Source of the DNA: Catonia carolina
Lineage: Eukaryota > Arthropoda > Insecta > Hemiptera > Achilidae
Direction of reading: 5' to 3'
NCBI GenBank assembly: GCA_035578175.1
Contig: JAQMRL010000004.1
Location: forward strand, 39,578,901-39,642,900
DNA length: 64,000 bases
This document shows, piece by piece, positions 10,745 to 22,203 of this stretch. Positions within the stretch are counted from its first letter, which is position 1; each line of letters begins with the position of its first letter. A model generated the notes under the pieces. It did not search any database. It worked only from the letters and a program-made list of their open reading frames with translations, and was not told where the DNA came from. The position numbers and the translations under genes were made by a program.

Positions 10745-11675
10745 CTGTTTCTTGTTACTTTCTCTTGCCTAAATGAATATAAAGGGAGGAAAATATTTTT
10801 TTTTCATGTCGATTTTTTGAAATTTAGTTTTCACCGGATCTACACGTTTTCAGACCCTCTGAACAAAAATACATGTTTTTAGAGATTGGTCTGTGTGTGA
10901 AGAGAGTATTTCAAGAACGGAACATCGTACAAACTTGAAACTTAAAACTTAAGTTAGACACCACTACCAAACCCGACACGAACATTTTCATCAAAATCGG
11001 TCAACCGGAAGTAGTAGTTAATTCGTGTAATTTTTCACTTAATTGCGATTTTCTCAAAAATTGGTCCTACGATTTTTTTTAAAAATCGCCTCGTTTACTA
11101 AATTTATTATGCTTTACAAGATAGGGTAGGCGTCATGCCTGCTGAAATTCTTGGAAAGGTTGTTTTCTCGTAAAAAAATGTTTTTAAGATTGCGGCTTTA
11201 GTATGCATTTTACCGCAAAAATGTATAATAATAGTTGTAAAGAATTTAAAATCCTATAACTTTTAATTGAAACATTTTTTTTGTATTAAGCTTAGTTCCG
11301 CGGTAATTAGCAATTTGCTGGTTTTTTCTCATGAAAAAGGTAAAAAAGTCGATTTTTTAAAAGATTTCAGCCTTAGTTTTACGACAAAAGTTTATAATAA
11401 AATTTATAGGAAACTTAAAGATCTACAACTTTTATTTAGAGCATTTTTCTCTGCAAAGCCTAGTTTGGGGTGAAAGAGTGATTTTCCGTATTTTTAAGCC
11501 AAACTGAGGTTGATTTTCATTTTTCGTCTTTCACTCACGATTAAAATTAGTTTATATATTTATAAGGTTATTTTTTTTGTTTCTAATGTTTTATTACAAA
11601 TGTTAGGTTATATTGTTAATTATTTGCATTGGCAGAAGAAAGTCGTGTGAGTATTTCACACCAGATTTTTTTTTT
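10745..11675 (+). mobile_element. family B, near full-length copy
   Basis: Runs from a TTACTTTCTCTTGCC end through TTTTCACCGGATCTACACG, CAAAATCGGTCAACCGGAAG and tandem ~170-bp internal units (GATTGCGGCTTTAGTATGC near 11190, a diverged copy near 11360) to the GTGTGAGTATTTCACACCAG end near 11665. It carries no transposase, so it is non-autonomous. The shared ACTTTCTCTTGCC motif in opposite orientation at both ends suggests terminal inverted repeats of a DNA transposon. The superfamily is unknown. The ORF at 11267-11473 is only an open frame in this repeat. Confidence 0.7.
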
Positions 11676-12199
11676 ATTATTTAATCTGGCAATTTTTTTT
11701 TAATGAAATTACCTCAGATGATATTTTACTACAAACTTGATTGTAGATGTCCATTAGGACTTACAACCGGACATTAATCATAATATAGACATATTACTGA
11801 ATAAAGAAGGAAATTATAATCAATAATCAATCTTCCATTGTCAATGATTTACTCATATTTTGTGAAATTACCATTCAGTGTAGTTGAAGCTAATTATGAT
11901 GGAGATGATAATGATGCCAATTATATCTAGTACGATTAGTAGAAGTAAAAAACATTATATGATTAACAAAATCGTCGAGGTAAGTTCAATGTTGTAAAAC
12001 GTTTCGCTCTGTGAGTATCTTAATGATGATTCTCAGTCTAGTGAATAATTATTTTTAACAAATATTATTTTCTTATTTTTTAAATGACTGAGTATGATAC
12101 AAATAATCGCTTTCATGAGATGACACGTCTCATGGCTGTTGGTAATTTTTTAAAAGGTTTACCTTTGACTTGCGGCAAAAACCATTAGTGTTATCTGTA
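11676..12199. other. AT-rich spacer
   Basis: No gene or repeat match recognised. Confidence 0.4.
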
Positions 12200-13262
12200 A
12201 ATTAAGAGGAATCGAATGATATTATTTTTGTTTCCAAATTCCAATTTTGATTTCTTGACTTCCAGTTTTGGGCCACTGCTAATCGAAACCGGAACTTCAA
12301 ACCCAATGATTTCAGTATCTACTTTTTAAGAGTAATCGAATGACACTATTTTTTTACCAAGTTCTGACTATGATTTCTTGACTTCCGGTTTTGGACCACT
12401 TCGAAAAAGGTCGAAACTGATTTTTAAACCCAGTTCAGGCCCACTACCGTTTTGTGTAGATTACGAATACGAAAACCGTTTGTTGCTATCTCTTCTAGTT
12501 TCTGACTTTGATTTCTTAACTTCAGGTTTTAGACCACTTCTAGTCGAAACCGAAATTTCAAATTAATTATTTCTGTACCTACTCTTCAAGAGAAATCGAA
12601 TGATACTATTTTTGTTACCAAGTTCTGACTTTGATTCCTTGAAATTTGATTCATTTCGGTCAAAAACGGAACTTTAAACTCAATCCAGGCCCACTAATAT
12701 TTTGTGTAGATTACGAATCCGAAAACCATTTGTTGCTATTATTGTAGTTTCTGACTTCGATTTCTTGACTTCTGGTATTGGACCACTTCCAGTCAAAACC
12801 AAAACTTTCAACCAAAGGATTTCTGTATCCACTCTTTAAAAGCCATCGAATGACACTATTTTTGTTTCCACATTTTGACTTTAATTTCTTGACTTCCGGT
12901 TTTGCGCCACTTCTGGTCGAACTGGAACTTCAAACCCAATGATTCCTGTATCTGCTCTTTAAAGGAATCGAATGACACTATATTTGTTTACAAATTCTGA
13001 CCTTGACTTCTTGATTTTCGGTTTTGAGTCACTTTCGGTCGAATACGGAACTTCAAACCCAATCCAGGGTCACTAGCGTTTCGTGTAGATTACAAATCCG
13101 AAAACCGTTTGTTGCTATCTCTTGTTGTTTCTTAGTTCGATTCTTGACTTCCGGTTTTGGTCCACTTCCGGTAAAATTTGGAACATTAAAACCCAATTTA
13201 GGTTCACCAACTTTTTATGTAGATTATGAAAACCGTTTGTTCCTATCTCTTGTATTTTTTGA
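12200..13262. repeat. satellite array of two alternating monomer types
   Basis: About eight and a half tandem units of 120-140 bp all begin near TGACTTCCGGTTTTGG. Type 1 units end with a variable ATGATTTCTGTATCTACTC / ATCGAATGACACTATTTTTG segment. Type 2 units instead carry TTTTGTGTAGATTACGAATC / GAAAACCGTTTGTTGCTATC. Starts near 12256, 12378, 12518, 12638, 12766, 12890, 13012 and 13146 give the order 1-2-1-2-1-1-2-2, after a partial type 1 unit. Plus-strand ORFs at 12378-12566 and 13024-13275 are frames through the array. A short ACAGACGGACAGG tail follows at 13275. Confidence 0.85.
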
Positions 13263-13444
13263 CATTTGGGTGTGACAGACGGACAGGTAAATGATAGATG
13301 ACTGTTTTAAAAATTCCCACTAATACCTAAGTACTTTCAGTAAGTACTTTCCTATTATTGGAAGGCCACTTCAATTATTGAATTTGAAGATACGGTAAAA
13401 TTTTTGTTTTTAATACTTTTAATAAATACAAAATTTAAATTTAA

Positions 13445-13545
13445 AGAGGAAACAAGTGGAAAGAGGGTTTATTCGGATGAGGAAAGAAAAGCAAGTTCTG
13501 AAAATATGAAAAGATACTGGGCAAAGAGAAATACAGCTTAGAAAA
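13445..13545 (+). pseudogene. LINE C-terminal basic tail, fragment
   Basis: One frame reads YSDEERKASSENMKRYWAKR, a basic tail also seen in the LINE scraps near 48590 (RARSENMKK) and 52640 (WTEERKIAYNKR, minus strand). I infer the C-terminus of one group of non-LTR retrotransposon ORF2 proteins. It is too short for clade assignment. Confidence 0.5.
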
Positions 13546-14315
13546 AGAACTCCAAAGATTGATTTTAAGTGGTTCATGTGGCCGTTAAAGTATAAAAAAT
13601 ACTGTTAGATATGTACCATAATTTTAAAAGAATGTTAAGAAATTAAGATAATTTATCCAATTGCGTGTACAAATTTTCACAAAATTTTGAAAGATAGGCT
13701 ACGTGCTGATTTCTCGACAAGATATCTTGTTACATTACTTAATTGCAATCCACAAACTGTCAGCATTACTGTCATAAACACGGTACCGCAAGCTGACACT
13801 TCATTCCTCGTACTAATATTAATAAGATTTAAATTTCATGATATTAAATTGAAAGAGTAACTTTTATTCAAAACTTGCAAAATTTTCATTTATCTCTTTC
13901 ATTTGAATGACTCGGAAAATGTTCTTATCGTTTATTTTTGCGGTTGTATGTAGTAGGTGTTGACTTTTACTACTTCATATTTCCAATTTGTAACACACTA
14001 TTTGTGTATTTAACTAAGTAAATATCTAATTGGGTCGTAAGAATAAAACTAAAATATTGCTCGTGAGCATTAGTGGGAAGCAGTTGGTTGTACGTTTTCT
14101 TCGTATGAACAACCTTTACTTTTTGCATCAGTCTTGTCCTCTTCATTTCTACGGTCTTGTTTGTCCTTTAAGAAATGAAATGAGGTTGCCATATAAATAT
14201 TTTGTCAAGAATGATTCCTGAATATCTATATATTTATTCTCTGAGATGGGTGTATTTTTTATGTAAGCTGGGATATATTTTTGAGTTCGTAGGTAATGTG
14301 ACTAGATTTTGTAGG
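13546..14315. other. spacer, nothing recognised
   Basis: AT-rich. A 63-codon frame at 14030-14221 has no recognisable similarity. Confidence 0.4.
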
Positions 14316-14319
14316 ATTG

Positions 14320-14508
14320 ACCTTAATTTTACAAACCATTGACGACGGAGCTCAAATTTTTTCGACGAATCTTCTGTCTTTATCTTTAAGCAACTTAAGC
14401 TGTTCAGATTTTTCTAAGATATCTTGTTCTGCAATGTTAAGTTCTTGCACATCTTGCTTTATTTCGGCCAACCACCTTGGAGGATTTTTCAACGAGCTAA
14501 AGAAATGA
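14320..14508 (-). pseudogene. LINE C-terminal region, fragment
   Basis: Read on the minus strand it encodes PPRWLAEIKQDVQELNIAEQ followed by a basic stretch with KLLKDKDRRFVEKI. The W-x-x-EI-x-x-D-x-x-x-L-x-I pattern also occurs in the LINE relics at 48420 and 52630. The plus-strand ORF across it is a shadow. No other part of the element adjoins it. Confidence 0.5.
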
Positions 14509-14699
14509 GTTGTTTAGTAACTCGATTAACCGGTATTTTAAGTAAATGCCTGAAGAAAGAAATTCGTTTCTTCTGCATGATATCAGTAATTGACTAGATT
14601 TCATGGTAGAGTTCATAACTAGATATTAAAATCCAGATATCGTTGAGTATTAGTTCAGATATCGTTGAGATTACTAATAATAGTATCTATAAATAATTA

Positions 14700-14900
14700 T
14701 CGTCAAGTTTAGTTTAAGCTGAAGTCTTTTAATTAATCTAATTTAACTTATCTAATTGTATTTTGTTAGTAGTCTAAGTTAAATTAATTGTAGTTATTAA
14801 TTGTCAGTAAATAATTATTAATAATTAAGTTTAAAGAAGGTCTGTTTATTATTTATCATATTTAGATCCAAACAAACCTACTTTTAGGTGTTACAATATT
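14700..14900 (+). repeat. LTR-like end, third relative
   Basis: AT-rich run ending AGATCCAAACAAACC then TAGGTGTTACA, aligned with the ends of the LTRs at 6591 and 9585. Only the terminal ~60 bases are clearly alike, so this is a tentative call. Confidence 0.4.
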
Positions 14901-16530
14901 ATCTAGTTCAATAATCCAGGTGATAACACATAAAAATATTGACCATTAAATTATTTTATCGACGCTGAAAAAATTATTTATGGTTCTCTTTATATTATAA
15001 GCTAGATAAGAGGCCACTTGTCCGATTTCATTGCTTGAATAACAACAATTAACTTGACCCATATAAAAGGGCATGTTCTCTCAATTCATATAAAACTAAT
15101 AAGCCTCCAATTAACGGAAGAGATTATTTTTTTAATGTAAATTTGTATTGTATTTGTAGGTGTACCTACACCTAACACCTTGAAAATTCTGAAATCGACT
15201 ATCGAGGTTGTTGGTCTAAAAATATGTGGTAAAAAAACTTCATATTTTATATTTAGAGGAAGGTTTATGTTCTCGTGTATTTTTAAATAATACACCGTTC
15301 CTCAAGACAATAGAATCCGACATCTGGATCTAATTTTGAATTAAAGATCGGTTTATATCATCATGCATTAATCGTTTTCGTAACTGACTGTTTCCTTCAA
15401 AACAAATATTTTTTCATGCTTTGTAAATGAGAGCATTTATATCAAGCGTAGCGTATACGTTACAATGCGGCACGGCCCGTCTCCATCCGAAATTGCCGGC
15501 GATAATATTTGCCAGAAGCTGAACGCGTCTGAATATGTCGGAACGCATTGCTACGCATACAACACGCTCAGTATGAATGAGCTATCTTACAAGTTCAAAC
15601 GTATTTCGTCGTCCATTAGTTCTTAAAATAGAGTCCAGTATTCTTCCTCAATCTTCCTAGTTTTGAACATTTTATGTGCGAAAACCCTCTTACGTTTACT
15701 TTGATTGTTTTCTACGTCATCTTCTTCTAATAAAATGATATCCCATACAAATCTTCAGTAGTAAGACCTAACATTTTGACCCTAACGAAAGAAAATTACC
15801 ACTGTTAACGCTACGTTATTACTGAACACTATGGCTTCCAGTGCCGGTTATTGTCTGATGATATGAATTTCAGCTCAGATATCGTGTCGGAAACGGTCCG
15901 TTACAGAAATGATTGGTGCATGATGATATGAACCGATCTTTATTCTTATCGTGGAATTCACATATTACAACAAAACGCACTGTGCTAAATTCGCGTCTAG
16001 AAACTTTATACAGATTTTTTCATCAAAAATCATCAATTCCATTTGTACAAAAGTTTAATTAATTTTTAAGTGCATCCATAACTAAGAACACAATTTTGTA
16101 CAACTTCGAAGACGACGTAGCAGAGATCTACAGAACTAAGTATTGACAAAACAACGTCACTTTAATTTCAAAACTAAATAATTTAGTCGAATTATAAATT
16201 TTTTTATGGTCTCACATCACCCCTTATAACCATCCCCAACCTCCGATCAATAACAAAATCGATGAAAAAATACAAATAGGGAAGCAGGACGGAAAATCTT
16301 AGTGGAAGAAAAGCAGCAGAACAGATCGAAATCCTTAATTTACTACACGCCTGTCGTGGACTAAGGGGAGTCAAGATATACGAGTACACAAAAGAAAAAA
16401 CACCTAAATTAACTAAATTTAAGTATCAAGCGCGGAACCTAAATCACATGGTGTCAATAAATATTATAACACAAATAATAAAAATAATCACTACAGATAA
16501 CAAATTACAAACAATAATTAATAATAATAA
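14901..16530. other. spacer with a GC-richer patch
   Basis: No gene is recognised. Bases 15445-15560 are much GC-richer than their surroundings and hold an inverted pair (GCGTAGC...CAATGCG and CGCATTGCTACGC). Bases 16200-16440 hold a moderately GC-rich stretch with broken frames on both strands. Confidence 0.4.
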
Positions 16531-16536
16531 TAATTT

Positions 16537-16905
16537 TTGTTGTTTAGGTCAACAGCCGAAAAGCTGGTTTGAACCTGCAAAGGTTTTACTAAGTAAAACG
16601 AGCAGTGAGGTGGTTTACCATTGCCTTCCTCACTGAGTGGAAAAGTACGCTTATCAGCATGCCGGGCCCTCTGAAAAGCACATATTTTCCACTCTGCAAA
16701 TGACACCTTCACTTCATTCACCACAGGGTCTGGCTGTATAATAAAATTCATTACTTTCAGAGGAGATAACTCTGATTAGTGTCTTTTATACCTCTACCTC
16801 TTCTGTCCTTAAATGATTCAGTCATTTAACTTAATTGGCTGACCATGTAATAAGAAACAGAACTATTTATTTTAGCCCTGCAATAAACAGATTGGGTGTA
16901 AATAA
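16537..16905 (-). repeat. family A, near full-length copy
   Basis: Reverse-strand copy. The stem-loop CAGCCGAAAAGCTG (plus strand) lies next to the TTGTTGTTTAGG tail, then come the GGTTTGAACC word, the AGTGAGGTGGTTTACCATTG core, CTGCAAATGACACCTTCAC, AGAGGAGATAACTCTG and GTAATAAGAAACAGAACTAT. The 5' limit is near GGGTGTAAATAATAATAATA. The minus-strand ORF at 16518-16751 runs through it. Confidence 0.85.
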
Positions 16906-17082
16906 TAATAATAACGACCTGAAACGAGGATGAGTATGGAAATCTGTTGTTATCGTAAGTCCAATGTAACTTTATAGTACTGCCGAGGTACTTGATTCAC
17001 CCGACATGTTGTCACACGGGCTATCCCTCGCTGACCGAAATTAAAGATTTTAGGTTTTTATAGATTTTATTTTATTTTTTTT

Positions 17083-17222
17083 TGGTTTAACGTCCGGCTG
17101 TTCTGCAATTACTGCTAATGCAGACGGTGAAGGTTGAAATTATTTTTTTAAACGTTTGAAAGTATGCCGTGCCTGAATGGGATTCGAACCCAAGACCGTA
17201 TAATGAGAGGCGAGCACGTTAA
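17083..17222 (-). repeat. SINE-2 variant (tRNA-derived)
   Basis: On the minus strand a perfect B-box (GGGTTCGAATCC) sits in a head ending CATTCAGGCACGGCATAC. The common SINE-2 tail CTGCATTAGCAGTAATTGCA and CCGGACGTTAAA follow. The copy at 28575-28745 has the same head. Confidence 0.8.
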
Positions 17223-17550
17223 GTTCTTATAGATTTAAAAACAACTTAAAAATTGTTAATGAAAATACGTGAGGCTATTTCCTTAAAGGAGCGTTAGCAG
17301 AGTTTAAAAATGTCAATGTCGTTATTTCGGCATATACCATTCAATCCCTCAATACACCATTATAATTCTTATTATAATAATTTAGCGTCGAATTATAATT
17401 GATATTATTCTTTTTCCTTTCAATTTTGTTAACATTATTAAGACAACGGTACAGTCATCGTAACTAACGGTAACATAATTTATTGAAAATCACATAATCG
17501 GCGATAATGTGCATGACGTTTTTGAGCCAGGGATAATATTAACTATTCGA
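17223..17550. other. spacer, nothing recognised
   Basis: AT-rich sequence with no repeat or coding match. Confidence 0.4.
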
Positions 17551-17554
17551 AAAT

Positions 17555-17715
17555 GCAGACATGAGTGATTTAGTCATTTGTTGAGGATGCCAGATGATCC
17601 AATACCGAAACAGATGTTTACTTACGAGCCAACCGGACAACGTAGTATTGGACGACCTCAGAAGCGATGAGCATCCCAAATTCTTAATGAAATAAAAGAC
17701 CATTTTTGAAGCTGG
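17555..17715 (+). pseudogene. LINE C-terminal fragment (GRPQKR motif)
   Basis: The plus strand reads LLRMPDDPIPKQMFTYEPTG then QRSIGRPQKR and a stop. The pattern H/R-M-x-D-x-R/P-I-P-K followed by P-x-G-x-R-x-x-GRPxxR is a recurrent C-terminal signature of LINE ORF2 proteins. Stops and lack of the upstream domain show it is dead. Similar fragments occur at 34828-35010, 36610-36790 and 41222-41355. Confidence 0.6.
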
Positions 17716-17899
17716 AACACTACAGGAGGTCTTATCCGTATTATTTATGATGATCATGGTGATGATTTTAAACTCTCAGTTGCAAATATACGATTACAAA
17801 ATAATAAAATATAAGAGTATAAACTAGTCAAGTTGTACACTTAATTATTCTGATTCTTTTTCGGGTTACAGTGCAAAGCATCTTTTTTGTTTAACCTTT

Positions 17900-18262
17900 C
17901 AGTGCTGTAACACTCAATCTGCTTGTTTCAGGGCAACAAAAATAGTTCTGTTTCTTATTATATGGCTGAAGCATTTAAGAACAGAATAGGTACAGGTGTA
18001 CAAGATACTAGTCACAGTTATCTCCTCAGAGAGTGATGAATTCATTATACAGCCAGACCCTATGGTGATGAAGTGAAGGTGTCATTTGCAGGGTGCAGAG
18101 TAGATGCTTTTCGGAGGGCCTGGCATGCTGATAAGCATAAGCTACTTTTGTATGCAGTGAAGAAGGCAAGGAAAACCACCTCACTCCTTGTTTTACTCAG
18201 TAAAACCTCTACTATAGGTTCAAACCAGCCTTTCGGCTGTTGACCTAACCAACAACAAAAAA
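17900..18262 (+). repeat. family A, near full-length copy
   Basis: From CACTCAATCTGCTTG through GTTCTGTTTCTTATTA, TTATCTCCTCAGAG, ATTATACAGCCAGACCC, GTGTCATTTGCAGGGTG, GATGCTTTTCGGAGGGCC and ACCACCTCACTCC to the GGTTCAAACC word. It ends with the terminal hairpin AGCCTTTCGGCT and GACCTAACCAACAACAAA. Confidence 0.85.
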
Positions 18263-18317
18263 AAATCGTTCTAACACTAAAAATATTCAGAATAGTGTTT
18301 TTTAGTTTAGTTAGTTT

Positions 18318-18424
18318 AGTTAACGGTGGTTTTAACGTGTTAAATTTCCAGACCCTAGCCGGGAATCGAACCCGGGACCTTTCGCTTTGTAGACAAGCGC
18401 GCTAGTCACTACGCCACGGAGGCG
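18318..18424 (-). repeat. SINE-1, well-preserved head
   Basis: The minus strand reads CCGCCTCCGTGGCGTAGTGA, then the ACAAAGCGAAAGGTCCCGGG B-box region and CCCGGCTAGGGTCTGGAAAT. It resembles a tRNA gene, but the anticodon arm and acceptor stem do not pair as in a tRNA, and the body continues as in other SINE-1 copies. The 3' tail is cut. Confidence 0.8.
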
Positions 18425-19199
18425 GTTTTAAAATACATTATTCCATTAATTTCGTTAAAATTTTTTTTGGAAATGTTCGGTTATCCGGACGTTGACTCTT
18501 TATGCATAACTTATGGACGTCCAGTAAACCGGATGTTATCTCTACATCAAAGATATCGACGTCTTGTTTTCCAAACGTTGGTACTGAAAGGGTTTAATTA
18601 TCGACCAGCATTTGTAATCGCAAAATTATTTTGTTGGGCCTATTTTGTTATATAATGTCGTTTTTATCTTTTTATCTGTTAATAACATTAAAATTCCTCA
18701 GATTTCTTTCATCTTTTAATTTAGTACGTTATTATTTATTTTTACATCTGATGTGGTTATTCTTCCGTTCATTTTACATTGGCTGAATTAATATCCTAAT
18801 TTAGATTATATGATATTTATTTACTTTTTTATTTTTTCAAGAAAATTTATTGAATTTGATCCGAGTTGAAAATAGAATTAAATTTAATTTTCTTAATGTA
18901 TTTACTTTTTAATATTATTAAAAATGAAAGTATAGGTCTATTTGTTATTACGTCATTATTATCAAATATTAGGCTTTAAGTAACATTCTCTCTATTTTTA
19001 GTACTATTCTATGTAGAGGTGCGGAAGATGTCTTATAAGAAGCTTTTGGAGGAACGAAAAAGATGCTATGTTTTTAGGGATTGTGCGGTTACATTGTATA
19101 TTTAAAGCGTTCTGTAAACCGTATTATGGCTTTCTCATTCCAGCCACCCTAAAGGGCTACTTCAAAGAACCAGTTATTTTCTGTATCAATTATTCGTAT
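18425..19199. other. AT-rich spacer
   Basis: The 62-codon frame at 18467-18655 shows no recognisable family. Nothing else is assigned. Confidence 0.4.
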
Positions 19200-19204
19200 A
19201 TTAT

Positions 19205-20180
19205 TACTTTCTCTTGCCCTATATAAAAAATTATATATTTAGAGAAGGAAAGTATTGTTTTCATGTGATAGTGATCAAGAAACCTCCTAATGTTTCTAGC
19301 TGATACTTAAGCAGTAGGCTACTACGTTTTACTCCTTTTTTACTTTATCTTGCCTATATGAACAATTAGGAAGAAAAGTATTATTTCATTTCAATTTTTG
19401 AAATCGAGTTTTCACCGGATATACACGTTTTCAGGCCCCCTGAACCCAAAAACATGTTTTCAGCAAATGGTCTGTGTGTGAACAAAATATCTCAAGAACA
19501 GAATATTGTACGAAGTTGAAACTTGGAACTTACGTTAGGTAATACTAGAGGACCCGACTTGAACATTTTCATCAAAATCAGTCAACCAGAAGTAGTAGTA
19601 TATTTGTGAATTTTTTTATACTTTACAACATAAGGTAGGCGCCATGTCTGCTAAAATTCTTGGAGATTTTGTTTTCTCGTAAAAAGTTGTTTTTTTTTTA
19701 GATTATGACTTAAATATGCATTTTAGCGCAAAAATGTATAATAAAAGTTATAGAGAATTTAAAATCCTACAACTTTTATTTCAAACATTGTTTTGTACAA
19801 TGCTTAGTTTAGCGGTAATGAGCGATTTTCTGGTTTTTTCTTTCTAAATCTTGTAAAAAATCGATTTGCCTCAGTATGGATTTTACAACAAAAGTGTATA
19901 ATAAAATTTATAGGAAATTAAAAGATTTACAACTTTTATTTAGAGAATTTTTCTCTACAGAGCCTAGTTGAGCGTGAAAGAGTGGAAAAACTTTCCGTAT
20001 TTTTAAGCCAAACTAAGGTTGTTTTTCATTTTGCGTCTTTCACTCATGATTAAAATTAGGTTATGTTCATTAAGTTTAGTTTTTTTTAATCTAATGTTTT
20101 ATTACTAAGGTTACGCTATATTGTTCATAATTTGCATTGGCAAAAGAAAGTCGTGTGAGTGTTTCACACCAGATTTTATT
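19205..20180 (+). mobile_element. family B copy with a duplicated left end
   Basis: Left-end words ATTACTTTCTCTTGCC occur at about 19205 and, as a variant, at about 19337. They are followed by the full family B body (TTTTCACCGGATATACACG, ACCCGACTTGAACATTTTCA, ~170-bp tandem units near 19690 and 19860) to GTGTTTCACACCAG near 20172. It has no coding capacity. Confidence 0.7.
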
Positions 20181-20781
20181 TTTAATTACAAAGGATACCC
20201 TAAGGCATTTCATACGATTACTGTACCTTTCCAAAGAGATAAAATTCTAAAATCGGGATGTGGATTCTGTCAATGAGCATAAAGCATTTGAATTTTGACC
20301 ACTTTCTCCTGATAAGTAAAAATGTGCAACAATCTTAAAGCAATTATTACTGTTAATAAACCTTTCCAAAGAGCTGTATTTCTGAAAATCGGAATACGTA
20401 CTAAATTAATCTATCCTGATCACGATAGATTACATTAATCTAATACAATAATCCAATAATATTATTATACATTACCAAACATAGTGCAATACTACCCACA
20501 CAAACCCGTAGCATACGCGTGGGTAGGAATCGAATAGGCATATCTCATAAAAAGACGGGACTATTAAGATAAGATATCTCTCTTTATGTTACCAAATTAT
20601 ATAATTAACAATTAATTAAGAGTTGACCAGGTTATTTTAGAAATAAATTTAAATAAGTAAATATCTACTTGATATAAAAATACAGTTCAGGAAGATTATG
20701 CATTAAGCCTATATATTTATAATCGTCCAAAATATAATCAATAGCAGATCCATACGACAACAAATCTACAAAAAATTACTA
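20181..20781. other. spacer, nothing recognised
   Basis: AT-rich sequence. Near 20330-20400 it has short words resembling those at 20210-20290, which may be a decayed duplication. Confidence 0.35.
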
Positions 20782-21849
20782 CAATACAATCTCACTAATC
20801 CGAAATAATAAAAGCCGCGACTGTTTGGACTACTGAAAAGTTCGGATTAGAGATTTTTTGTCTAAAAGACAATATTCATGTTTAAAATGAGTAAAATACA
20901 ATTATTTTTGTTGGAATAAACTAATTTAATAATAATATACATACAATAAACTGGCCTTGCTTGTTTTTTTCACAAAAAAGTCACATTAAAAAATAGATTT
21001 ACCCACCGAGTTTGTCTAGAGGTAAAGTCGTCGCTCGAGTCAGCTGTCTAATAGCTGATTTTCAGAGACGAAGGTTCCTGGTTCAAATCCTAGTAAAGGT
21101 AGTTACTTTTATACAGATTTGAATACTAGACAGTGGTTACCGCTATACTTTAATGGTTGGGGTTCAATTAACCATACTCCCTCAGGAATGGTCGGCCTGG
21201 GTTTGTACAAGGCTACACCTCATTTACACGTCGTAGCTACACATCATTCTCATCTAATTAGGTCATAGGGTTGCTTATTGTTCTGAATTGAACAGATTGC
21301 AACGTACACACATTAGGGATAAAAATTACTAAATAAATTAATTAACAATACAAAATATTTGTAAATGCAGTAGTACAAAGGTTACAGTAAAGTAAATAAA
21401 ATATGTACAGTTGTTTATATTGCAATAACCTGATTCAATTATAAAATACGCACTTTTCACTAATCTTTTTTTTCACAAAACGTCACTTATTTTCTTCTGT
21501 TTCTTGAAAGCGAGAATTTGTTCCAAAGCTTTATCTCGAAGCTGCATAAACAATAATATTTTATAAAACGGCTTATCGGTTTCTTTGGCCTACTCTATAC
21601 ACTTATTAAAACTTGCAACTGCCACTTCATGGTTGATTTTATTTTGCAGTAGTTTTTCGTCATCGTCATCATCATCATCATTCTGCAGTCATGTTTACGA
21701 TTTCGGCGTTTGGTTAAAGTATTAAAACATTCAAAAAATAATTGTATCGCAGAAAATCATCTATATAATTATATAAAAACATTTTTTCGGATAGTTCGGG
21801 TAACTAGAGGGTTCGAATTAAAGAGATTCGGATTAGCGATCGTTTACTG
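20782..21849. mobile_element. pogo/Tigger-like DNA transposon, non-autonomous
   Basis: The left end CAATACAATCTCACTAATCC and the right end, read in reverse as CAGTAAACGATCGCTAATCC, form terminal inverted repeats. Both are bordered by TA (20780-20781 and 21850-21851), the target duplicated by the Tc1/mariner/pogo superfamily. The subterminal regions contain further GTTCGGATTAG/CTAATCCGAA inverted words. No transposase ORF is visible. A family C SINE (21000-21320) is nested inside. Confidence 0.65.
21000..21320 (+). repeat. family C SINE, full-length copy
   Basis: The head begins ACCCACCGAGTTTGTCTAGA and includes a B-box-like GGTTCCTGGTTCAAATCC. The body includes AGACAGTGGTTACCGC, GGTTCAATTAACCAT, TGTACAAGGCTACACCTCA and CATTCTCATCTAATTAGGTC. 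It ends ACACATTAGGGATAAA. Other copies are at 25571, 27115, 43590-44262, 60256 and 62567. It is nested in the pogo-like element, so it inserted later. Confidence 0.8.
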
Positions 21850-22203
21850 TATTTCAGCATGTTCTATAATCTCATAGCTTATTAGATTTTAAAGCATTAC
21901 AGAGATAGATATTCAATCTTCTAATAATAGTTACACTACTATAATTTATTCGGGAGTTATTTATAGTTTATTCATAACATTATTATCGTATAAATTCCGT
22001 AACTTTCTTTCATTGTATGTCACCCAATAGAGTTGCTATGCTACATTATACATAAATAAATAAACTCCTGGGTATATAAACTAATTTGTAAAAATTTCCG
22101 AAAAAATTATTAAAAAAATTACAGATCCACTAAAGAAACAAAAGTATAATAACATTTGCCATGCGATAATACTACGAATATTGTTATAATTATTTAATTT
22201 TAC

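Noticed and set aside
12200..13262. CRISPR-like or coding repeat array
   Set aside because: Units are contiguous without spacers, 120-140 bp long, and lie in a eukaryotic context. The frames through them are short and broken.
18318..18424. tRNA gene, from the B-box and tRNA-like head
   Set aside because: The same head occurs in about ten copies followed by a common body and tail, and the cloverleaf arms do not pair, so it is a SINE.
5300..22200. Next SerT exon (TM3, GYAIC...YYNT region)
   Set aside because: I scanned the complementary strand for the expected conserved words and found none, so the exon is probably outside the window or too diverged to see by eye.
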